From: Gluconobacter sphaericus NBRC 12467
GTDB taxonomy: Bacteria > Pseudomonadota > Alphaproteobacteria > Acetobacterales > Acetobacteraceae
Direction: 5' to 3'
DNA: 39,024 nucleotides
Assembly (NCBI RefSeq): GCF_006539125.1
Contig: NZ_BJMK01000019.1
Location: 1-39,024 of the forward strand
This document shows, one piece after another, positions 22,533 to 29,802 of this stretch. Position 1 is the first letter of the stretch, and the number at the start of each line of letters is the position of its first letter. The notes beneath the pieces are model-generated. The model was not told the origin of the DNA. It saw nothing but the letters and a program-made list of their open reading frames with translations, and did no database searches. The translations under genes and the position numbers were made by a program.

Positions 22533-23324
22533 TTAGCTACCACCCAGATTGGTCACGGTCTTCATCATATCGTCCGACGCTGTGATAACCTTGCTGTTCA
22601 TCTCATAGGCACGCTGCGCCGTAATCAGATCGGTGATCTCGGTCACGACGTTGACGTTCGAGTTTTCGACGTAGCCCTGCATGATACTACCGTAGCCGAC
22701 GGCTTCAGGATTACCCATCATGGCGTCGCCCGACGCTGTCGTCTGGGTGAACAGGTTCTGTCCCATCGCGGCCAGACCATTCTCATTGGTAAAGATGCCA
22801 AGCTGAAGCTGCCCGACGAGTGTTGTGTTGTTTTGCCCGGCGATCTGCACACTGACCTGTCCCGACTGATCGATGGAGATACTTTGGGCGTTGTTGGGAA
22901 TCGTGATCGTGGGGCTGATAAGATAGCCATCCGCCGTCACGAGCGAACCATTGTTGTCCATCGAGAACGTGCCGTCACGGGTATAGGCAAGCTGCCCGGA
23001 TGGAAGCTGGACCTGAAAATAACCGCGCCCCTGAACCGCCAGATCCAGGGAGTTGCTGGTCTGCTCAAGGCTGCCCTGATCGTTGATGCGGTAGATCGCC
23101 GCCGTCTTCACCCCAAGGCCGACCTGCGCGCCAGCCGGAATGGTCGTTCCGGTATCGGACGAACTTGCACCCACGCGACGGAGATTCTGATAGATCAGAT
23201 CCTGGAACTCTGCGCGGGAGCGTTTATATCCCGTGGTGCTCATATTCGCGATATTGTTGGAAATGGTTTCGACGTTGGTCTGCTGGGCCTGCATGCCCGT
23301 TCCAGCGATGTCGAGTGCGCGCAT
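22533..23324 (-). CDS. flgG: Flagellar distal rod protein
   Basis: Forms the distal rod of the flagellar basal body. The N-terminal rod motif (QTNVETISNNIANMSTTGYKR), the central LDLAVQGRGYFQVQLPSG, and the C-terminal ENSNVNVVTEITDLITAQRAYEMN coiled-coil helix are all diagnostic of FlgG. Length 263 aa is standard. It sits between flgF (33 bases upstream) and flgA (2 bases downstream) in the usual order. Confidence 0.97.
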   Translation of the reverse strand: MRALDIAGTGMQAQQTNVETISNNIANMSTTGYKRSRAEFQDLIYQNLRRVGASSSDTGTTIPAGAQVGLGVKTAAIYRINDQGSLEQTSNSLDLAVQGRGYFQVQLPSGQLAYTRDGTFSMDNNGSLVTADGYLISPTITIPNNAQSISIDQSGQVSVQIAGQNNTTLVGQLQLGIFTNENGLAAMGQNLFTQTTASGDAMMGNPEAVGYGSIMQGYVENSNVNVVTEITDLITAQRAYEMNSKVITASDDMMKTVTNLGGS

Positions 23325-23357
23325 GGAAAATTATCCTTGTCCCGTCAGGGGAAATAA

Positions 23358-24098
23358 TCAGGCCGAGACCTGAACGATCTTGTCGATGGCGTTTTTCTGG
23401 CGCGTGGCTTCGGCATCCACGAACTGCGCCATGAACTGGAAATTCCGCTGTATTTCCATCATCTTCGTCACTTCGGTCATCATCTGGACGTTGCTGCCTT
23501 CCACCATGCCCTGCACGATGTTGGGCCGCTCCACAGCGGTTGTGGGCTGATCCGTCCGCAGAAGCCTGCTGCCTTCGGCCTGAAGCCTGTTGTCGTCCTG
23601 TGCCGTCACGATGCCGATCTGACCCTGTTCGCCGGTTTCGGTCGAGATCACGCCATCGGCGGAAATGGTGATGCGGTGGTCGGTCTGGGGAATAACGATC
23701 GGCTGACCATCCCGGTCCAGCAGGGCATTGCCACTTTCATCGACGACAGCGCCGTCCTGCTGTTCCTCGAAGCGTCCTGCCCGCGTCAGGCGCACACCAT
23801 TGGCGGTGCGGACCTGAAAATACCCTTCACCTCCGAGCGCGAGGTCCAGCGGGTTGCCGGTGGACTGCATATCGCCCTGCTGAAAGTCCCGGTATGTCGC
23901 ACGGTCCTGCGTGTAGGATTCCGTATCCGCACCCTCGGCCTGTTTGGAGCCGTGCTGATGGGACAGGAAGTCACTGAAAAGGACATTTTCGCGTTTGTAG
24001 CCCACGGTCGATGCATTCGACATGTTGTCCGCAACCACGGACATGGCGCGCTGCTGGGCATCCATGCGCGAAAGCGCGATATAGGTACTGTTCTCCAT
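23358..24098 (-). CDS. flgF: Flagellar proximal rod protein
   Basis: Proximal rod subunit of the flagellum, 246 aa. It shows the shared rod architecture: N-terminal NMSNASTVGYKRENVLF, central NPLDLALGGEGYFQV, and C-terminal EGSNVQMMTEVTKMMEIQRNFQFMAQ. GGAG lies upstream of the ATG at 24098. It is the first gene of the flgF-flgG-flgA run; the upstream gap 24099-24180 has no clear sigma-28 or sigma-54 promoter that I can defend. Confidence 0.96.
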   Translation of the reverse strand: MENSTYIALSRMDAQQRAMSVVADNMSNASTVGYKRENVLFSDFLSHQHGSKQAEGADTESYTQDRATYRDFQQGDMQSTGNPLDLALGGEGYFQVRTANGVRLTRAGRFEEQQDGAVVDESGNALLDRDGQPIVIPQTDHRITISADGVISTETGEQGQIGIVTAQDDNRLQAEGSRLLRTDQPTTAVERPNIVQGMVEGSNVQMMTEVTKMMEIQRNFQFMAQFVDAEATRQKNAIDKIVQVSA

Positions 24099-24180
24099 GG
24101 GCGTTACAGGCTCCGGTCAATCCCGATTTCGGAGCACAGCGTAGCGGCACAAAGCTTTCCTAATCGTTAAACGAACACCT

Positions 24181-25362
24181 TCAACCCGACTCGCCGTGAC
24201 GATATGGTGAAAGAGTCAGCAGCTCCGCCGCCTCTGTCTGCAGGGCTGTCCGTTCCTCTTCCACGAAGGCTGCGACAGCCTGTCGCAGACCGGGATCGAG
24301 TATGGCATGGGCCGAATGGGTGAAGCTTGGGAGATAGCCACGCTGGATCTTGTGTTCGCCCTGCGCCCCGGCTTCAACACGGGAGAGGCCGTGTTCGATG
24401 GCGAAAGCAATCGCACGATAATAGCACAGCTCGAAATGCAGGAAGGGCCAGTCGCCCTCACAGCCCCAGTTCCGCCCGAACAGCGCGTCGGTCCCCATGA
24501 GATTCAGGGCGCCTGCAACGGCTTTTCCATCATGATGGGCCATCATCAGGACCACGCGGTCTCCGAGGCGCTCGGACAGCATGGGAAAGAAGCGCTCCGT
24601 CAGATAAGCGCTGCCCCATTTGCGGTCGATCGTGGACTGGTAGAAGCGGTAGAACGCTTTCCAGTCTTCCGGCGTGATGTCGTCTCCGCGGAGCGTGCTG
24701 AAGGTCAGACCACAGGACTGGGCAGCGCTGCGTTCCTTACGGATGGACTTGCGTTTGCGGGAGGACAGCGCGGCCAGAAAATCGTCAAACGTCGTGTAGC
24801 CGTTATTCTGCCAGTGATACTGAAGGCCTGTGCGTGGCAGATAGCCAGCCCCGGTGAAGGCATCGAGCGAAGCCGCGTCGCAGAAATTGGCGTGCAGGGA
24901 GGACAGGCCGAGTTGCGCCGTCGCCTGAATCAGCGCGGCGGCAAGGGCCTGCGCCACGGCCTGCGGATCCGGCAGATCCGGACGCAGCAGAAGCCTCGGG
25001 CCGGGCACCGGAGAGAACGGAACGGCGCAGACGAATTTGGGATAGTAGCGGCCGCCCGCGGCTTCATAGGCGCGGGCCCAGTTCTGGTCGAAGACGTACT
25101 CGCCCCAGGAATGGGATTTTCCATAAAGCGGGGCGAGGGCCGCGATGGAGCCGTCCGGCGCGCGCAAGGCGGCATGACGGACCAGCCAGCCGGAGCGGTC
25201 CGCGACGGAACCGCTGTCTTCAAGGGCGGACAGGAAACCGAAGGAGACGAACGGATTGTCCGCTCCCGCACAGGCGTCCCAGGCTTCGGCCCCGATCTCG
25301 TGGATCGAGGCATGAAGGCTCAGGCTCCAGTCGGGGGACGGCATGGTCTCCGCTTCTCCCAT
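24181..25362 (-). CDS. FemAB-like/GNAT-fold acyltransferase family protein (DUF482)
   Basis: A 393-residue cytosolic protein of the DUF482 (peptidogalycan biosynthesis-like, FemAB-related) family. Recognisable parts are NPFVSFGFLSALEDSGS near the N-terminus, the SRKRKSIRKER basic helix, FYRFYQSTIDRKWGSAYLTERFF, and the C-terminal GAQGEHKIQRGYLP. The fold is a double GNAT domain, so acyl or aminoacyl transfer is expected, but the substrate is unknown. The first ATG (25362) has GGGAGA at a good distance; a second ATG six codons later is also possible. It follows ridA by 15 bases and is probably co-transcribed with it. Confidence 0.87.
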   Translation of the reverse strand: MGEAETMPSPDWSLSLHASIHEIGAEAWDACAGADNPFVSFGFLSALEDSGSVADRSGWLVRHAALRAPDGSIAALAPLYGKSHSWGEYVFDQNWARAYEAAGGRYYPKFVCAVPFSPVPGPRLLLRPDLPDPQAVAQALAAALIQATAQLGLSSLHANFCDAASLDAFTGAGYLPRTGLQYHWQNNGYTTFDDFLAALSSRKRKSIRKERSAAQSCGLTFSTLRGDDITPEDWKAFYRFYQSTIDRKWGSAYLTERFFPMLSERLGDRVVLMMAHHDGKAVAGALNLMGTDALFGRNWGCEGDWPFLHFELCYYRAIAFAIEHGLSRVEAGAQGEHKIQRGYLPSFTHSAHAILDPGLRQAVAAFVEEERTALQTEAAELLTLSPYRHGESG

Positions 25363-25377
25363 TCGGTTTCTCCCGTA

Positions 25378-25845
25378 TCAGGCGATTTCGAACAGCGCCT
25401 CGACCTCGACCGGCGCATTCACGGGCAGGCTCGGCACGCCGATCGTGGAGCGTGCATGGCGTCCGGCGTCACCGAACACGTCCACAGCCAGATCGGACGC
25501 GCCGTTCATGATGGTGGCGTGGTCGGTGAATTCCGGCGTGCAGGCAATGAAGCCGCCCAGACGGACAACGCGCGTGATACGGGAAAGATCGCCGTCGAGC
25601 GCGGCCTTGGCCTGCGCCAGAACATTGATGAGGCAGGCGCGGGCACAGGCCACACCGGCATGGGCCGAAACTTCGTCACCCAGCTTGCCGGTGATAAACA
25701 GCTTGCCGTCCACCAGCGGGAGCTGGCCGGACACGACGAGCAGGTTTCCCGTCCGTACGGTCGTGACGTAGTTCGCAACTGGAGCGGCTGCGACCGGCAG
25801 CATGATGTCGAGGGCGGCGAGGCGGGATTCGGGGGTCGCGGTCAT
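25378..25845 (-). CDS. RidA family protein
   Basis: RidA/YjgF proteins hydrolyse reactive enamine/imine intermediates released by PLP enzymes. The product is 155 aa from the ATG at 25845 (GGAGA upstream). Typical features are LLVVSGQLPLVDGKLFITGKLG, the QAKAALDG helix, and the C-terminal RSTIGVPSLPVNAPVEVE with the conserved Arg of the active site. It belongs to the longer 150-residue subgroup rather than the 128-residue canonical RidA. The frame is open further upstream to 26004, but that part overlaps the ClC gene end and lacks family likeness. Confidence 0.9.
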   Translation of the reverse strand: MTATPESRLAALDIMLPVAAAPVANYVTTVRTGNLLVVSGQLPLVDGKLFITGKLGDEVSAHAGVACARACLINVLAQAKAALDGDLSRITRVVRLGGFIACTPEFTDHATIMNGASDLAVDVFGDAGRHARSTIGVPSLPVNAPVEVEALFEIA

Positions 25846-25942
25846 GGGAAAATCTCCGGTTGGGGCGCCCGGAACGGGCATCTGATAGGGCCATATGTTG
25901 AAGCGGGAACGGCCCGATGCCAAGGGGGCAAGCCGAGGCGGG

Positions 25943-27808
25943 TCAGGTTGGCAGGCTGTCGTCACCCGCAAGGCTTCTGCGGCTGCGTTCGAGTTCTTCG
26001 GCATAGCGGCGCAGGGCGTGCTGTTCGGTCAGGGTTCCGATCACCTGCCGGGACTGCGGGTCCTCGACGACGACAAGCGCATCGGCCTCTGCTTTTTCGA
26101 ACAGTTCGATCGCCTCGCGGATGTTCATAAGCGGTGTGAGCATGGCGTTACGGAACAGGGCCAGCGTTCTGATGGATGTCTGGTCGGCGGGGGCGGCATG
26201 CAGTTCCGCCAGATGAACAATACCGTCATAGTGTCCCGCCTCATCAAGCAGCACGATCCGCTGGGCCGAGCCGAGCGGAAAGAGGGTTTGTGCCCGGTTC
26301 ACGGACGTCTCCGCCGGAAGGGTCCGGACCTGTCCGCGCATCATGCGGCGTACATTGAGTGAGCGCATCCAGCCGATATCGACAGCGGAACGGATGGATT
26401 CGCCCCGCAGATGGAAGCGCCATGTTGCGAAGCTGTAGCCGAACAGGCGACGCACGGTCAGAAGAGACAGGACCGCAGCCACCAGCGTGGCACCGCTCAT
26501 GGACACGCTACCGGTCAGTTCCAGCATCAGGCACACCATTGTCATGGGGCTGCCGATGACGGCCACGGCCATCGCGCTCATGCCGATCAGCGCGCAGGCT
26601 GTGACGGAATCCGGCGCAATGCCCAACGGTGCCAGAAGTGTGCCGTAGATCGTCCCTGCCAGAGATCCGAGATATAATGACGCGAAAAACAGCCCCCCGC
26701 GGAATCCGGACCCAATGCACAGGCAGGACGCCAGAGCCTTTAGAAGCAGCAGGATGACGGCCATCTGCGCGGTGACGTTTCCGGCAAAAACGGCCCGCAT
26801 CGCCTCATGTCCGGCGGACAGGACGGATGGATGCAGCGTTGCCAGCCCGCCCACGATCAGACCGCCAACTGTAGGCCGCAGCCAGACCGGACCGGGCATC
26901 CGGCGGAACAGCGCCTCGGTCTGGGTGACGCAGAACATTAGGCCGATTGCGGTCAGGGCCGTCAGAACGCTGATGATGACCGCCCCGGCGGTTCCTTCCC
27001 AGGATAAGGTGCCCGGCGATGAAATAACGATGCCTGGCGGGACACTTCCCAACGAACGCGTCACGCCCACGCCCGCCAGCGCAGCGACCGCCACGGGAGA
27101 CAGGCTCCCCAAAGAATAAGATCCGATCACCAGTTCGAACGCATAGAACGCGCCCGCTACTGGAGCATCGAACGCGGCCCCGATCGCAGCCCCCGCTCCG
27201 GCCCCTACCAGCACACGCAGATCCTCGCGTCGCACCCGGAAAGAACGCCCGATCCGGGAACCGAAAGCCGCAGCAATCTGGGTAAAACCGGCTTCCAGCC
27301 CGATGGAACCACCCACTCCGTTGGACAGGACTGTCTGGCAGACGATGACCAGACTATCCCGAACAGACATGCGTCCGCCATGCAGCGCATTGGCCTCAAT
27401 GGGGTCCACAGGACTACGAGGCGTAATTTTCGCAATCATGATGCCGAACAGTCCGATCACCAGCCCACCACCGGTCAGCACGGTCACTGTTCGCAGCGGT
27501 GGCAGGGCGGTCAGCCCGGACAGATGACCACCTGACACGCCGGATACCCCAAACAACAGCCGATGCATGAAGAAGGTCAGATGGGTGACTACAAAAACGC
27601 AGAGACCCGATAGGATCCCGACGAATCCCGCCAAAACACTCAACCAGATCTCGTTTCCACGGACCAAGGTTCGCAGATTCGACGGCGCATGGGGAAACAG
27701 ACGTGCCTGAAAGCGGTTCATCCGCTGGCGCAGGACGCGGGATATGTCCTGAAAACGGCCGAAAGAGCTGTCAGGAGATGTGGGCGGAGGGGCGGAACTG
27801 GTGGACAA
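25943..27808 (-). CDS. ClC-family chloride channel/transporter with C-terminal CBS domains
   Basis: Multi-spanning membrane protein with about ten helices followed by a CBS pair (approximately the last 120 residues, including NIREAIELFEKAEADALVVVED). The gating glutamate is kept in GLEAGFTQ, which replaces the usual GREGPTVQ; the later pore motif reads GSGFRGGLFFAS rather than GxxGGIFxP. The prolines of both canonical pore motifs are therefore missing, so ion selectivity or coupling may differ. The start is uncertain: TTG at 27808 has GGGAG five bases upstream; ATG at 27721 and TTG at 27865 are alternatives. It is divergent from the hydrolase at 27889. Confidence 0.87.
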   Translation of the reverse strand: MSTSSAPPPTSPDSSFGRFQDISRVLRQRMNRFQARLFPHAPSNLRTLVRGNEIWLSVLAGFVGILSGLCVFVVTHLTFFMHRLLFGVSGVSGGHLSGLTALPPLRTVTVLTGGGLVIGLFGIMIAKITPRSPVDPIEANALHGGRMSVRDSLVIVCQTVLSNGVGGSIGLEAGFTQIAAAFGSRIGRSFRVRREDLRVLVGAGAGAAIGAAFDAPVAGAFYAFELVIGSYSLGSLSPVAVAALAGVGVTRSLGSVPPGIVISSPGTLSWEGTAGAVIISVLTALTAIGLMFCVTQTEALFRRMPGPVWLRPTVGGLIVGGLATLHPSVLSAGHEAMRAVFAGNVTAQMAVILLLLKALASCLCIGSGFRGGLFFASLYLGSLAGTIYGTLLAPLGIAPDSVTACALIGMSAMAVAVIGSPMTMVCLMLELTGSVSMSGATLVAAVLSLLTVRRLFGYSFATWRFHLRGESIRSAVDIGWMRSLNVRRMMRGQVRTLPAETSVNRAQTLFPLGSAQRIVLLDEAGHYDGIVHLAELHAAPADQTSIRTLALFRNAMLTPLMNIREAIELFEKAEADALVVVEDPQSRQVIGTLTEQHALRRYAEELERSRRSLAGDDSLPT

Positions 27809-27888
27809 GCGGGCTCCCGGGCGGCAGGTGTGATCCTGTTTGACGACAAGCGCGTCGCCGATCAACAGCCGTCATGGAAGGATCATTG

Positions 27889-28656
27889 ATGAAACTACAT
27901 GTCATCGAACGCGGCGAAGGCCCAGAAACCGTCGTCTTTCTGCACGGGCTGTTCGGACGGGGCCGGAACCTCGGCTTCCTCCAGCGCGGTGCGGCTGCGG
28001 ATTTCCGGACCCTTGCACTGGATCTGCGTAACCATGGACACAGTCCGCATGGCCCCGTCAGCTATGCGCTTATGGCGCAGGACGTGCTGGAAACGCTGGA
28101 TGATCTGGGGATCGAGCGTTTCGCCATCGTTGGTCACTCCATGGGCGGGAAGGTCGGGATGATGTTGGCCCTGGCAGCCCCTGAACGCGTCACGAAGCTG
28201 CTTGTCGCGGATATTGCCCCTGCCCGGACGGGTCACGGGCATGGCGAGATGATCGCCCGACTGGCTGCCATCACATTTCCCGCATCGCTCGAACGGCGGG
28301 AAGGACTGGATCTTCTGGAGCCCGTGGCAGGCAGCCGACCTGTTGCCGAACTCCTTCTGCAAAACGTCCGGCTCGGCGATTCGCCGGGGTGGAGCATCGG
28401 TTTTGACGATCTCGTCCGTGACATTCACGAAATCGAAAACTGGCCTGATTTGCAGATTGCCCCCTATGAAGGTCCTGTTCTTTTCCTGCGGGGTGGGGCG
28501 TCTCCCTATGTCCGCCCCGAGCATCACGATCAGATCCGGACTCTTTTTCCTCACGCGTTGATCGACTCTTTGCCCGACGCCGGACACTGGCTGCATGCTG
28601 AACGGCCACGTGCGTTCCTCCAGGAAATGATGGAATTCCTGCTCAAACTGACCTGA
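27889..28656 (+). CDS. Alpha/beta hydrolase (YbfF-like esterase)
   Basis: A 255-residue cytosolic esterase with FLHGLFGRGRN (17-27, oxyanion loop), nucleophile Ser84 in GHSMGGK, and base His233 in DAGHWLHAERP; LALDLRNHGHS is typical of the YbfF group. GGAAGGATC precedes the ATG at 27889; an in-frame start five codons upstream is less likely. It is divergent from the ClC gene, and its leader overlaps the longest reading of that gene. Natural substrate unknown; E. coli YbfF acts on acyl-CoA and short esters in vitro. Confidence 0.9.
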   Translation: MKLHVIERGEGPETVVFLHGLFGRGRNLGFLQRGAAADFRTLALDLRNHGHSPHGPVSYALMAQDVLETLDDLGIERFAIVGHSMGGKVGMMLALAAPERVTKLLVADIAPARTGHGHGEMIARLAAITFPASLERREGLDLLEPVAGSRPVAELLLQNVRLGDSPGWSIGFDDLVRDIHEIENWPDLQIAPYEGPVLFLRGGASPYVRPEHHDQIRTLFPHALIDSLPDAGHWLHAERPRAFLQEMMEFLLKLT

Positions 28657-28660
28657 AACA

Positions 28661-28711
28661 AAATATTACGATATCAAACCAGATTAACATGCGTGGTTTG
28701 TGTGAATATTT
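28661..28711 (+). terminator. Nested stem-loop after the hydrolase
   Basis: CAAACCA (28675-28681) pairs perfectly with TGGTTTG (28694-28700), nested within AAATATT (28661-28667) and AATATTT (28705-28711). T-rich sequence (TGTTTTGATT) follows, so it is a plausible terminator. Confidence 0.4.
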
Positions 28712-28719
28712 GTTTTGAT

Positions 28720-28748
28720 TAAGCAACATAAATAAATTCCAATATACT
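28720..28748 (+). promoter_or_regulatory. Candidate promoter of the heme-oxygenase-like gene
   Basis: A good -10 box TATACT (28743-28748) has only a weak -35 (TAAGCA, 28720-28725) at 17 bases. The whole 28657-28873 gap is strikingly AT-rich compared with flanking genes and contains no other gene; the message would have a long, about 120-nt leader. Confidence 0.3.
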
Positions 28749-28873
28749 AATTTTCTAATTTTTTAATAAAACTCAATTAAAATTAAAGTAAAAAACTTAT
28801 TTTTCCGAAAAATTAACGACTAAAACAGAAGTGCCGGAATGGCTCATACAATAATTTTATCAGGATTACGCGG

Positions 28874-29602
28874 ATGTACGCCCTACTGTTCTCCGATACT
28901 TTGGTAAATCGTGCCGAAATGCGCGTCTTTACACGAGAGAAAATCTATTCCTCCGCACTGGCCCGGGGCGCAGCTAATGGCGATAAAGACACTATTCGAG
29001 CCATGATGATCGGATGGTGGCCTTTTATTCAGGCTTTTGAGCGCGCTATTGATGTGCGCGTCGGCCATCTTCCCATCAAACCGCTCGTCCAGCGCTTCGG
29101 ACAAACCCGGATCAAGACCTTCTTTTCAGAAGCTCGTGAAGCCGTGCGGGAAATGAAGGAAGAGGAGGGCTCACACGCCATTCTCTGGGCTGATGGCGCA
29201 AAAGAATTCGGCCTCGACCTGTTCGGGACCCACTATGACACGCTTCCGAGCGTCCAGAAGCTGATTGCTAATGCCGACAGCGAAGATCCTGTGATATTTT
29301 TCTCCTGGTTGGCCGCTGTGGAATACATCGCCGAAGAACTCGCCGCCTATTTGTGCCACGCGCCGAAGTTCACCGGCCTGTTCGCCAAGAATTACTGGAC
29401 CTGGGGTCTGGCCCATGACGAGCATGAGCATGACGGACCGTCCCATCTGGAAATCGACGAGGATCTGGCTCGCGCTTACTACCCATCTAAAGATCCGGAC
29501 ATCACACGTGCAGCCCTGACCGCCAACATGCGTGAATGCATTGAAATGTTTGAAAAAGCGAGCTTCGAGATTTACGCTACCACGCCTGAAATGGCGCACT
29601 AA
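28874..29602 (+). CDS. Heme-oxygenase-like helical protein, putative diiron enzyme
   Basis: The 242-residue, mostly helical protein recalls the TENA/PqqC/heme-oxygenase-like fold. Candidate metal ligands follow the spacing of UndA-type diiron oxidases: Glu56, then Glu98-x2-His101 (EEGSHAILW), Glu150 or Glu154 (AAVEYIAEEL), and Asp187-x3-His191 within the His-rich HDEHEHDGPSH. It could therefore be an iron-dependent oxidase or oxygenase, with unknown substrate. This is an inference from motif spacing only. It is a single gene between AT-rich flanks; the coding part itself has a normal base composition. Confidence 0.6.
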   Translation: MYALLFSDTLVNRAEMRVFTREKIYSSALARGAANGDKDTIRAMMIGWWPFIQAFERAIDVRVGHLPIKPLVQRFGQTRIKTFFSEAREAVREMKEEEGSHAILWADGAKEFGLDLFGTHYDTLPSVQKLIANADSEDPVIFFSWLAAVEYIAEELAAYLCHAPKFTGLFAKNYWTWGLAHDEHEHDGPSHLEIDEDLARAYYPSKDPDITRAALTANMRECIEMFEKASFEIYATTPEMAH

Positions 29603-29627
29603 CGCAATCTATAAGCCCTTATCGGCT

Positions 29628-29652
29628 ATCTCCGTGCCCGGCGTGCGGAGAT
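29628..29652 (+). terminator. Hairpin after the heme-oxygenase-like gene
   Basis: ATCTCCG (29628-29634) pairs perfectly with CGGAGAT (29646-29652) around an 11-nt GC-rich loop. The U tract is lacking, so termination is uncertain. Confidence 0.4.
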
Positions 29653-29739
29653 GTTGCCATCGACAGATTCGTCCACCGCAAAGAAAAACTTCATAAATCC
29701 CTGTCATCGTGGCCCCCTCCTCCTCTATTGGGAAGGTTC

Positions 29740-29802
29740 ATGATGCTTCTGCCTGTCTCATCGAATCTTGCTGTCTCGTCCCAGTCAGACGCAGCGCAAT
29801 GA
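29740..29802 (+). CDS. 20-aa leader peptide coupled to the GGDEF-EAL gene
   Basis: The frame ATG-ATG-CTT-CTG begins after a good GGGAAGG ribosome site and ends at a TGA (29800-29802) that overlaps the ATG (29799-29801) of the GGDEF-EAL gene. The product is MMLLPVSSNLAVSSQSDAAQ. The downstream gene has no clear ribosome site of its own, so ribosomes finishing this peptide probably start it. The peptide has no recognised function; its role is likely translational coupling. Confidence 0.45.
   Translation: MMLLPVSSNLAVSSQSDAAQ

Noticed and set aside
24099-24180. Flagellar sigma-28 or CtrA site before flgF
   Set aside because: Only a partial TTAACG half-site is seen; no convincing full motif.
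24307-26130. 607-aa plus-strand frame
   Set aside because: It is antisense to the DUF482, ridA and ClC genes, all well supported; high GC keeps the shadow frame open.
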